Part shown: positions 1 through 5,065 of the stretch, piece after piece
Position numbering within the stretch: position 1 is the first letter of the stretch
Layout: every line of letters starts with the position of its first letter
Source: Pseudomonadales bacterium
GTDB taxonomy: Bacteria > Pseudomonadota > Gammaproteobacteria > Pseudomonadales > JAHEIH01
Assembly: GCA_023255355.1 (NCBI GenBank)
Contig: JALRIU010000150.1
Location: 1 to 5,065, forward strand
DNA length: 5,065 nucleotides
Direction: 5' to 3'
The notes under the pieces: generated by a model
What the model saw: the letters and a program-made list of their open reading frames with translations, nothing else
The model's database searches: none
Told to the model about the DNA's origin: nothing
Position numbers and translations under genes: made by a program

Positions 1-132
1 CTCAGGTAGATTTGAGTTGCCGAGCACCCAGGTTTCCAGGGATGTGGTTTGGTGAGGTAGAACTTGTAGCATGGTCGAAGTGACACCGGAAAAACGTTTG
101 CTACTGTTACCAACAATGAGACATATATTCAT
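1..132 (-). CDS. Glycosyltransferase, GT4-like, N-terminal fragment (runs off left edge)
   Basis: The minus strand is open from an ATG at 132 to the window edge, giving 44 codons with no stop. The peptide begins MNICLIVGNSSKRFSG and continues VTSTMLQVLPHQ, then a stretch ending VLGNSNLPE. A short hydrophobic strand, then an R-(F/L)-S-G-V-T-S-T loop, then a helix with Q-x-x-P-x-Q and an LG..LP segment is, from memory, how a group of GT4-type glycosyltransferases in bacterial LPS-core and surface-polysaccharide clusters begins. They transfer a sugar from a nucleotide-sugar donor in the cytoplasm. Donor and acceptor cannot be told from this fragment, and the C-terminal donor-binding domain lies outside. 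The ATG at 132 is preferred because an in-frame TGA lies 12 bases upstream (145-147) and the next ATG (70-72) would remove the conserved loop. No strong ribosome binding site is visible. The gene is divergent from the sulfotransferase. A different glycan enzyme with a similar N-terminal Rossmann fold remains possible. Confidence 0.68.
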   Translation of the reverse strand, partial: MNICLIVGNSSKRFSGVTSTMLQVLPHQTTSLETWVLGNSNLPE

Positions 133-152
133 TGCTGAATAGTATCAAAGCA

Positions 153-177
153 TGAAAATGCATGCACAGTATTTTCA
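153..177. repeat. Interrupted inverted repeat, possible operator
   Basis: TGAAAAT (153-159) and ATTTTCA (171-177) are perfect 7-base inverted arms separated by 11 bases. The self-complementary octamer TGCATGCA (159-166) lies partly in the spacer, off-centre. The repeat overlaps the -10 and start region proposed for the minus-strand gene and the -35 region proposed for the plus-strand gene, where a dimeric regulator could control both. No regulator gene is in the window and I do not recognise the site. Chance occurrence in AT-rich DNA is a real alternative. Confidence 0.3.
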
Positions 178-189
178 CGGTGTTACAAT
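163..189 (+). promoter_or_regulatory. Candidate extended -10 promoter for the sulfotransferase gene
   Basis: TGTTACAAT (181-189) is an extended -10 form: TG, one base, then TACAAT with five of six matches to TATAAT. A weak -35-like TGCACA lies at 163-168, with a short 15-base spacer, which an extended -10 can tolerate. The start site would fall near 196, leaving the putative ribosome binding site at 208-212 inside the leader. It overlaps the opposing candidate promoter, so the two would compete or be co-regulated. Confidence 0.33.
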
Positions 190-196
190 CAATCAA
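168..196 (-). promoter_or_regulatory. Candidate sigma70-type promoter for the glycosyltransferase gene
   Basis: Read on the minus strand, TTGATT (191-196, four of six matches to TTGACA) is followed after 17 bases by AATACT (168-173, four of six matches to TATAAT). Transcription would begin near 161 and leave a leader of about 29 bases before the ATG at 132. Spacing and position are good but each box is imperfect, so this is a candidate only. Confidence 0.3.
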
Positions 197-207
197 GTTA
201 TATTAAT

Positions 208-212
208 TAAGG
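208..212 (+). promoter_or_regulatory. Ribosome binding site supporting the GTG start of the sulfotransferase
   Basis: TAAGG lies 10 bases before the GTG at 223. An in-frame TAA at 208-210 closes the frame upstream, and no ATG or TTG lies in frame between it and 223, so this weak site and the GTG are the only reasonable initiation signal. Confidence 0.5.
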
Positions 213-222
213 TCATCCTTGC

Positions 223-846
223 GTGCTTGTTTCATTCTCACATCACTTTATTTTTGTGCATACACCGAAAACCGCAGGTACGAGTGTGCAACGCGCACTT
301 AGTCCTTTTTCACACCCAATGAATTCCGGCCGTGTAAACAAACTCGCAAGCGATCTTGGCTTGGTAAAAAACCCTTACAAAGTATTTATCAGAAAACATG
401 CCACTGCACTTCAGATTAAACAAAAGCTGGGAGCAGAGTGGCAGGATAAATTGCGCTTTGGTTTTGTGCGTAACCCCTGGGATTTGATGTTTTCTTACTA
501 CAATTTCATTTCGCAAAATCCAGCCCACCATCGCCACCAACAGGTACTCAAAATGGGTGGCTTTGAGCAGTACATCGACTACGAAATCTCACGCGACAAA
601 GCCCACCAGCATACCTTACTGTGTGATCAATCGGGGCAGTTATTGGTTGATGTCGTTGGGCGTTTTGAACATCTTGCGGAGGATTTTACTCAGATATGTT
701 CGCGTATCGGGGTTGATGCGCAACTTCCTCACGCCAATGCAAGTAAACACACTGATTATCGCAATGCTTATACCACCACTATCGTGGATAAGGTTGCCAA
801 ACATTGGGCTAAAGATATTTCGCTGTTTAACTATCACTTTGAATAG
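223..846 (+). CDS. Sulfotransferase family 2-type protein (PAPS-dependent)
   Basis: This 207-residue protein has the layout of a small cytosolic sulfotransferase that moves sulfate from PAPS to an acceptor, commonly a sugar in bacterial surface polysaccharides. After a short beta strand (FIFVHT), the 5'-phosphosulfate loop PKTAGTS occupies residues 15-21 with K16 as the key lysine. A KHATA segment lies at about 58-62. The 3'-phosphate site FVRNPWDLMFSYYNF (81-95) carries the expected R83 and S91. The C-terminal third has the family's VGRFEHLAEDF (145-155), LPHANAS (168-174) and a final DISLFNYHF (198-206). No signal peptide or membrane span is visible. Start is GTG; the next in-frame start (GTG, codon 12) would cut into the first strand before the PAPS loop. 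The gene is divergent from the glycosyltransferase and convergent with ilvE, so it appears to be its own transcription unit. The family call is firm; the acceptor is unknown. Confidence 0.88.
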   Translation: MLVSFSHHFIFVHTPKTAGTSVQRALSPFSHPMNSGRVNKLASDLGLVKNPYKVFIRKHATALQIKQKLGAEWQDKLRFGFVRNPWDLMFSYYNFISQNPAHHRHQQVLKMGGFEQYIDYEISRDKAHQHTLLCDQSGQLLVDVVGRFEHLAEDFTQICSRIGVDAQLPHANASKHTDYRNAYTTTIVDKVAKHWAKDISLFNYHFE

Positions 847-859
847 CAGGTCCAGAACG

Positions 860-885
860 AAAAACTGGCCCATAAGGACCAGTTT
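860..885 (-). terminator. Probable rho-independent terminator of the peptidase-glnE-ilvE operon
   Basis: Between the convergent sulfotransferase and ilvE genes, AAACTGG (862-868) pairs with CCAGTTT (879-885). Two more pairs continue inside (869-870 with 876-877) after a one-base bulge at 878, leaving the five-base loop 871-875. On the minus strand the stem ends in TTTTT (864-860), part of which lies in the stem, about 26 bases past the ilvE stop. In the plus direction only three T follow, so it should work mainly for ilvE. The stem is short and its outer pairs are A-T, so strength is uncertain. Confidence 0.55.
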
Positions 886-910
886 AAACGGCTAAGATTT
901 TCTAGCGAAT

Positions 911-1837
911 TTACTTACAAGGGCTCAGCCATTGTGGGTTTTGACTGCGACGACCTTTCACCGAGTCAAAATACATGGTTTGTAGCTGGGTGGTAATTGG
1001 ACCGCGTTTACCAGCACCTATCTGACGACCATCAAGCATATTGATAGGTAACACCTCAGCCGCAGTACCAGTAAAGAACGCTTCGTCAGCAATATAAACT
1101 TCATCGCGCGTGATGCGTTTTTCACGGATTGTGTAACCTAGTTCCGCAGCTAAATGGAATATCGTATTACGAGTAATACCGTCCAAACATGAAGTTAACT
1201 CTGGGGTATAGATGACATTGTCACGCACCATAAAGAAGTTTTCACCACTACCTTCAGCCACGTAACCTTCGTTATCCAACAACAACGCCTCATCACAGCC
1301 GCTATCGAGGGCTTCACGCAATGCCAACATTGAGTTCATGTAGTTGCCGTTCGCTTTGGCCTTACACATAGTGATATTAACGTGGTGACGCGTGTATGAA
1401 GAGGTACGAATCTTAATGCCTTTCTCTTTTGCTTCAGGTGACATGTAAGAAGGCCAATGCCAAGCTGCTACCATTGCGTGAACTTTTAAATTGTCAGCAC
1501 GCAAACCCATCGCTTCAGAACCTAAAAATACCATAGGGCGCAGGTAAGCTTCCTCAAGATTATTTTCACGTACCACCGCACGCTGAGCCTCATTCATTTC
1601 TTCTTTGCTGTATGGAATTTTCATGCCGAGGATGTGAGCGGAATTGAACAGGCGATTAGTGTGCTCTTGCAAACGGAAAATGCAGGGGCCTTGTGCTTCA
1701 TTGTAGTATGCACGCACACCTTCAAATGCACCCATGCCGTAGTGCAAAGTATGAGTGAGGACGTGAACTTTAGCATCGCGCCAAGGAACCATTTCACCAT
1801 CTAACCAAATTAAGCCGTCGCGGTCAGCCATCGACAT
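911..1837 (-). CDS. ilvE: Branched-chain amino acid aminotransferase
   Basis: IlvE is a PLP enzyme (fold type IV) that exchanges amino groups between glutamate and the keto acids of leucine, isoleucine and valine in the cytoplasm. The 308-residue length is normal. Visible family features are the N-terminal WLDGEMVPWRDAKVHVLTHTL and YGMGAFEGVRAY blocks, probable phosphate-contacting R62, the Schiff-base lysine K161 in AKANGNY (160-166) with Y166, the class-IV signature starting at E195 (EGSGENFF, E195 facing the pyridine nitrogen), and FFTGTAAEVLPI (254-265). All expected residues are present. The closest remembered pattern is the Pseudomonas enzyme, which also begins MSMADRDG. The first ATG (1837) is chosen because AGGAG lies 9 bases upstream; the ATG two codons later would be 15 bases from it. 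The gene follows glnE by 26 bases and precedes a terminator-like hairpin, so it is probably last in the operon. Confidence 0.95.
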   Translation of the reverse strand: MSMADRDGLIWLDGEMVPWRDAKVHVLTHTLHYGMGAFEGVRAYYNEAQGPCIFRLQEHTNRLFNSAHILGMKIPYSKEEMNEAQRAVVRENNLEEAYLRPMVFLGSEAMGLRADNLKVHAMVAAWHWPSYMSPEAKEKGIKIRTSSYTRHHVNITMCKAKANGNYMNSMLALREALDSGCDEALLLDNEGYVAEGSGENFFMVRDNVIYTPELTSCLDGITRNTIFHLAAELGYTIREKRITRDEVYIADEAFFTGTAAEVLPINMLDGRQIGAGKRGPITTQLQTMYFDSVKGRRSQNPQWLSPCK

Positions 1838-1846
1838 AATGTATTT

Positions 1847-1851
1847 CTCCT
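1847..1851 (-). promoter_or_regulatory. Strong ribosome binding site of ilvE
   Basis: The minus strand reads AGGAG at 1851-1847, 9 bases before the ATG at 1837. It lies entirely in the 26-base glnE-ilvE gap, so ilvE can initiate on its own within the shared transcript, and it favours the first of two nearby ATG codons. Confidence 0.75.
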
Positions 1852-1863
1852 GCTCATTTAGAG

Positions 1864-4737
1864 CTAATCAAACTTGTTCAATAATTTTTGCCACATCGAA
1901 GTGACGTACCGGCGCGTTTCTTGGTAGGGACTCGCGTCAACTTGTGATGACATCCCTTGAAGCGCGCGCACATGGCCATGGGTTCTGAAGGTTCGATAGG
2001 CATCGCCTACTAACTCGGCCTCTTGGGCAGTTATTAAACCGGCATTTGCCGCCTGTTCTAAAATTCGGATGTTATCCGTATATCGATGCAAGGCGTTATA
2101 TTCATTGGACCACGCGAGAACTGCGTATTGCACCATAAATTCGATGTCAACGATACCACCTTGGCTATGTTTTAGATGAAAATATGAGCTTTCTGCACCT
2201 TTACAGCCCTCTGGCTCAAGATGATCACGCATTTTTTGCCGCATTTCGATGACTTCTTTAGCCAATTCGTGTCTATCCCGAGTGCGTTCCATTATATTGG
2301 CGCGAATGGTTTCAAAGTCTTTTTGTAACGATGGATCTCCACATATAAAGCGAGCGCGAACTAAGGCTTGATGCTCCCACGTCCAGGCGTCTTTTTCTTG
2401 ATAACGTTCAAAAGCCTGCACCGAAGAGACTAATAATCCCGACGCCCCAGATGGCCTGAGCCTCATATCGACTTCGTACAAAATACCGCTCGCCATGCGA
2501 GTATTCATGATATGCAAAATGCGTTGCCCCAATCGAGTATAAAACACGCTGTTGTCTATCTCTTTAGGGCCGCTAGTAACACTGGTCGCAGGTGCATTAT
2601 AAATAAACACCATATCAAGATCAGAGCTATAACTTAGTTCAAGGCCTCCCATCTTGCCGTAGCCAATCACTGCAAACCCGTCTTCGAGGGGCTCACCACT
2701 AGCATTTTGCGGCTGCCCATGGCGACGTGCTAAATCTTCACGGGCCAGTTTAACCACATACTCCACCACCACTTCAGCGATCCATGTGAGGTAATCACTC
2801 GCCTTCATTAAAGCAATTCGTCCGGTTATCTCACATGCTGCAACCCTTAATACATGGGCCATTTTGAAGACGCGCAGATTATCCATATGCGCTTCAAGAT
2901 CTTCATTGGGAATACGAAGCGAAGATTGCCGTAGTTCATCGCGCAAGGTTTCGACACTTGGCGGACTGTACAGCGTACTGGCATCAAGTAATTCGTCGAG
3001 CAATACTGGGTAGTTAGCAAGTTGCTCAGCGACCCAAGGGCTCGCTGAACAAAGCTTGACGAGCTCTGCTGTGGCCTGAGGGTTTTCATCTAGTAAAACC
3101 ACATAAGAGGTACGGCGCTGCACCGCACTCATTAACGGTAATATTCGCTGCAGGGTTTCATCAGCGTTGTCGCAAATGGCGCAGGCTGCTAACAGCTTTG
3201 GAAAAAAATGATCGATTCGCTGCCGGCTTAACGATTCGAGCGACAAAAATGTCTTAGTTTTAATAAATTCGGCTAAATATTCGTAACTATCTTCTGGCGC
3301 TTGATAGCCTTGCTCTTGCAAGATCGAAACAACCTCGGCTTTATCTTCAATATGCAACCATAAATGCTGCCAAATTGCATTTAGCGGAACATCTTCTGAT
3401 TCAGTTTCATCACGCACCACGTCTTTGAAACATTGGCCAACGAAATCGCGATGCGCTTGCAGGGCGTTTCGATAAGATTGCCAGTCATCAAAGCCCATCG
3501 CATAAGCCAGGCGTTGTTGATCCAGTTCATTAGCTGGTAATTGTTGTGTTTGCTCATCGTTAAGCGCTTGGATAACGTGCTCGCTATTACGTAAAAAGCT
3601 ATAGGCCGCTAATAGGGCATCTCTATCTGTTGCACTAAGCAACTCTTTTTCTTTAAGCAGGGGTAATATTCGCATGACGCTTCGCTCTTGCAAATCGACG
3701 TCGCGACCACCCCGTACGAGCTGAAAGGATTGAGTAATAAACTCAACTTCGCGGATACCACCTGCACCCAACTTAATGTTGTCTTGCAAGCCTTTTCGGG
3801 CCACCTCTTGACGGATCATGGCTTTCAACTGCCGCAGTGATTCGATAACGGAGAAATCAATATAGCGACGGTAGGCAAAGGGCCGCAAAATCCGCATCAA
3901 CTCTGCGGCATCGTCAGTATCACCCGCGATGGGCCTCGCCTTGATCATGGCGTAGCGTTCCCAATCACGACCCTGATCTTGATAATAATCCTCCATCGCA
4001 TCAAAACTCAGCGCAAGGGCGCCACTGCCACCATAAGGTCGCAAGCGCATATCAACCCTAAACACAAAACCATCTACAGTCATTTGATCAATCGCCTTGA
4101 TAAGGCGCTGTCCAAAGCGTGTAAAGTAGGCTGCATTATCGAGCTCTTTATCACCCCCAAGCGTGTAACCATGTTCTGGAAAGGCAAAAATCAAATCGAT
4201 ATCCGACGAAAGATTAAGCTCTCTTGCTCCAAGTTTACCCATGCCAAGCACCACCAGACCAAGCTCACGGCTTTTATCTTTGCTCATAGGCACGCCGTAT
4301 TTAGGCGCAAGAATATCGCGTAGTTTGCTCATTGCATGCTGCAAAGAGATTTCAGCAAGACGACTAATATCAAGGGTCGTTTCTGACATGTCCGCAAGAC
4401 GATTAAGGTCTCGCCAGATAATACGTGTCATCTCTCGTCGTCTGAACGCACGAAGCTGTTGGTGCAGCGTATCTTCGTCAAACTCTCCTTCAATGATTGG
4501 CAGGTTAGCAGCCATGTCTGCATCGTCATGATAGCTACGATACAAGTCGCCAGCATGGAGATCTTTGAACAAATCAGGGTGCCGGGCCAGCGAATCACTG
4601 ACGTATTGACTGACGGCAATAACACGAGTTAATTGTTCGAAAGGTACTCCCGACGGAATCTCAAGCGCATCAATGCGCTTGAGGGTAGGCTGCTGCAGAT
4701 GCTGCGGTAGTGAGTCTATACCGATTGACGTTGACAT
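1864..4737 (-). CDS. glnE: Bifunctional glutamine synthetase adenylyltransferase / adenylyl-removing enzyme
   Basis: GlnE switches glutamine synthetase off by attaching AMP to a tyrosine on each subunit and on again by phosphorolytic removal, responding to glutamine and PII signalling. The 957-residue protein is a full-length family member (E. coli about 946). Two nucleotidyltransferase halves are visible. The N-terminal adenylyl-removing domain has GMGKLGARELNLSSDIDL (165-182; metal ligands D179, D181) and FRVDMRLRP (226-234; D229), followed by GAGGIREVEFITQ (324-336). The C-terminal adenylyltransferase domain has IGYGKMGGLELSYSSDLDM (691-709; D706, D708) and YEVDMRLRP (754-762; D757), followed by SQGGIVDIEFMVQ (858-870). 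The helical region between them should carry regulatory contacts. Both active sites look intact. The ATG at 4737 is the only start after an in-frame stop at 4750-4752; only a weak GGGA lies 5 bases upstream. It begins 18 bases after the peptidase stop, suggesting cotranscription and possibly translational coupling, and it precedes ilvE. Confidence 0.97.
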   Translation of the reverse strand: MSTSIGIDSLPQHLQQPTLKRIDALEIPSGVPFEQLTRVIAVSQYVSDSLARHPDLFKDLHAGDLYRSYHDDADMAANLPIIEGEFDEDTLHQQLRAFRRREMTRIIWRDLNRLADMSETTLDISRLAEISLQHAMSKLRDILAPKYGVPMSKDKSRELGLVVLGMGKLGARELNLSSDIDLIFAFPEHGYTLGGDKELDNAAYFTRFGQRLIKAIDQMTVDGFVFRVDMRLRPYGGSGALALSFDAMEDYYQDQGRDWERYAMIKARPIAGDTDDAAELMRILRPFAYRRYIDFSVIESLRQLKAMIRQEVARKGLQDNIKLGAGGIREVEFITQSFQLVRGGRDVDLQERSVMRILPLLKEKELLSATDRDALLAAYSFLRNSEHVIQALNDEQTQQLPANELDQQRLAYAMGFDDWQSYRNALQAHRDFVGQCFKDVVRDETESEDVPLNAIWQHLWLHIEDKAEVVSILQEQGYQAPEDSYEYLAEFIKTKTFLSLESLSRQRIDHFFPKLLAACAICDNADETLQRILPLMSAVQRRTSYVVLLDENPQATAELVKLCSASPWVAEQLANYPVLLDELLDASTLYSPPSVETLRDELRQSSLRIPNEDLEAHMDNLRVFKMAHVLRVAACEITGRIALMKASDYLTWIAEVVVEYVVKLAREDLARRHGQPQNASGEPLEDGFAVIGYGKMGGLELSYSSDLDMVFIYNAPATSVTSGPKEIDNSVFYTRLGQRILHIMNTRMASGILYEVDMRLRPSGASGLLVSSVQAFERYQEKDAWTWEHQALVRARFICGDPSLQKDFETIRANIMERTRDRHELAKEVIEMRQKMRDHLEPEGCKGAESSYFHLKHSQGGIVDIEFMVQYAVLAWSNEYNALHRYTDNIRILEQAANAGLITAQEAELVGDAYRTFRTHGHVRALQGMSSQVDASPYQETRRYVTSMWQKLLNKFD

Positions 4738-4755
4738 GTTTATCCCAAACTATGG

Positions 4756-5065
4756 CTAATCCCTCTTAATAAAGTAGCGCAAATCCGTTAACAATTGATC
4801 AAAACTTGGATGATGAGCATACATCATGTGACCTGCTGGGTAGTATTTGTAAGTCACTCGTGCAGGGTCAACACCACTGCGATCAAGGCTGTATTCAGCA
4901 CCTAATAGCGGCGTAGCAAAATCATAATAACCGGCAGCATTAAACACCCTTAAATCACTATTGCCTCGCATCGCTTTGCCAATATAAGGGGTAACATTTA
5001 AGTAGGCTTGGCGCCACATATTTTTATTTAAGCTCCACTCCCAAGAATTTACCCCACCAATAATG
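4756..5065 (-). CDS. Serine carboxypeptidase-like protein (peptidase family S10), C-terminal fragment
   Basis: The minus strand is open from the right edge to the TAG at 4758-4756, giving 102 complete codons; an internal ATG at 5019 is not the true start, because the frame continues upstream as IIGGVNSWEWSLNKN. The fragment holds the end of an alpha/beta-hydrolase fold. LRVFNAAGYYDFATP carries the presumed catalytic Asp (codon 4921-4923), and YYPAGHMMYAHHPS carries the catalytic His (codon 4828-4830) in the GHM.. setting typical of S10 carboxypeptidases. The nucleophile serine and any signal peptide lie outside the window. Such enzymes remove C-terminal residues from peptides, and bacterial members are often exported, which cannot be judged here. 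The gene ends FIKRD and lies 18 bases before glnE on the same strand. A non-peptidase hydrolase or acyltransferase of the same fold cannot be excluded. Confidence 0.85.
   Translation of the reverse strand, partial: IIGGVNSWEWSLNKNMWRQAYLNVTPYIGKAMRGNSDLRVFNAAGYYDFATPLLGAEYSLDRSGVDPARVTYKYYPAGHMMYAHHPSFDQLLTDLRYFIKRD

Noticed and set aside
70..72. Alternative ATG for the glycosyltransferase
   Set aside because: It falls just after the conserved RFSGVTST loop, so starting here would delete a family motif; the ATG at 132 keeps it.
159..166. TGCATGCA palindrome
   Set aside because: An 8-base self-complementary word is not significant alone; noted only as part of the larger inverted repeat.
199..204. 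TATATT as a -10 box for the sulfotransferase
   Set aside because: It matches five of six bases but has no -35 at proper spacing, and transcription would start at about 211, cutting into the only ribosome binding site (208-212).
310..540. Minus-strand 76-codon open frame inside the sulfotransferase
   Set aside because: Antisense to strongly conserved PAPS-binding motifs, with no recognisable family.
557..895. 112-codon plus-strand open frame overlapping the end of the sulfotransferase gene
   Set aside because: It lies in a different frame over a gene with clear family motifs, has no recognisable domain, and has no separate initiation signal; taken as a chance shadow frame.
891..906. GCTA...TAGC as a second hairpin before the ilvE stop
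   Set aside because: Only four pairs around an 8-base loop and no T-run; too weak to be a terminator.
3979..4531. Two plus-strand open frames of 114 and 96 codons antisense to glnE
   Set aside because: The products are unusually rich in basic residues and serine, as expected of the complement of a coding region, and glnE is clearly intact on the other strand across this stretch.
1..5065. Defence, mobile or otherwise novel multi-gene system
   Set aside because: No transposase, integrase, repeat array, toxin-antitoxin pair or unrecognised gene cluster is visible; every sizeable gene belongs to a known family with intact key residues as far as the window shows.

Overview
The window looks like chromosomal DNA of a gammaproteobacterium, probably an environmental or marine lineage related to the Pseudomonas/Alteromonas type. 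The basis is a full-length two-domain GlnE followed directly by a Pseudomonas-style IlvE (N-terminus MSMADRDG..., then LTHTLHYGMGAFEGVRAY). From memory, the glnE-ilvE adjacency also occurs in Pseudomonas, next to LPS-core genes. Base composition is moderate and similar across the genes, and I see no insertion sequence, CRISPR array, tRNA or rRNA. The genus cannot be fixed from this sequence alone.

Layout, left to right. 1-132 (minus): the first 44 codons of a gene running off the left edge, resembling the N-terminus of a GT4-like surface-polysaccharide or LPS-core glycosyltransferase. 133-222: a 90-bp divergent intergenic region holding candidate promoters in both directions and a 25-bp interrupted inverted repeat. 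223-846 (plus): a small cytoplasmic sulfotransferase with a GTG start. 847-910: a convergent gap with a hairpin that fits a terminator for the minus-strand operon. 911-1837 (minus): ilvE, branched-chain aminotransferase. 1864-4737 (minus): glnE, bifunctional glutamine synthetase adenylyltransferase/adenylyl-removing enzyme. 4756-5065 (minus): the 3' end of a serine carboxypeptidase-like (family S10) gene whose start lies beyond the right edge.

The peptidase, glnE and ilvE share a strand with gaps of 18 and 26 bp, so they are probably cotranscribed towards the terminator at about 860-885. GlnE sets glutamine synthetase activity according to nitrogen status, and IlvE moves amino groups from glutamate to branched-chain keto acids. 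Both therefore sit at the nitrogen/glutamate node; the link to the peptidase is positional only. On the left, the glycosyltransferase and the sulfotransferase are divergent and could share control. One reading is that they build and sulfate a surface glycan, but that is inference.

I found no convincing previously undescribed system. The genes are recognisable families with intact key residues. The items most worth a second look are the sulfotransferase beside the glycosyltransferase, their shared control region, and the peptidase in front of glnE.
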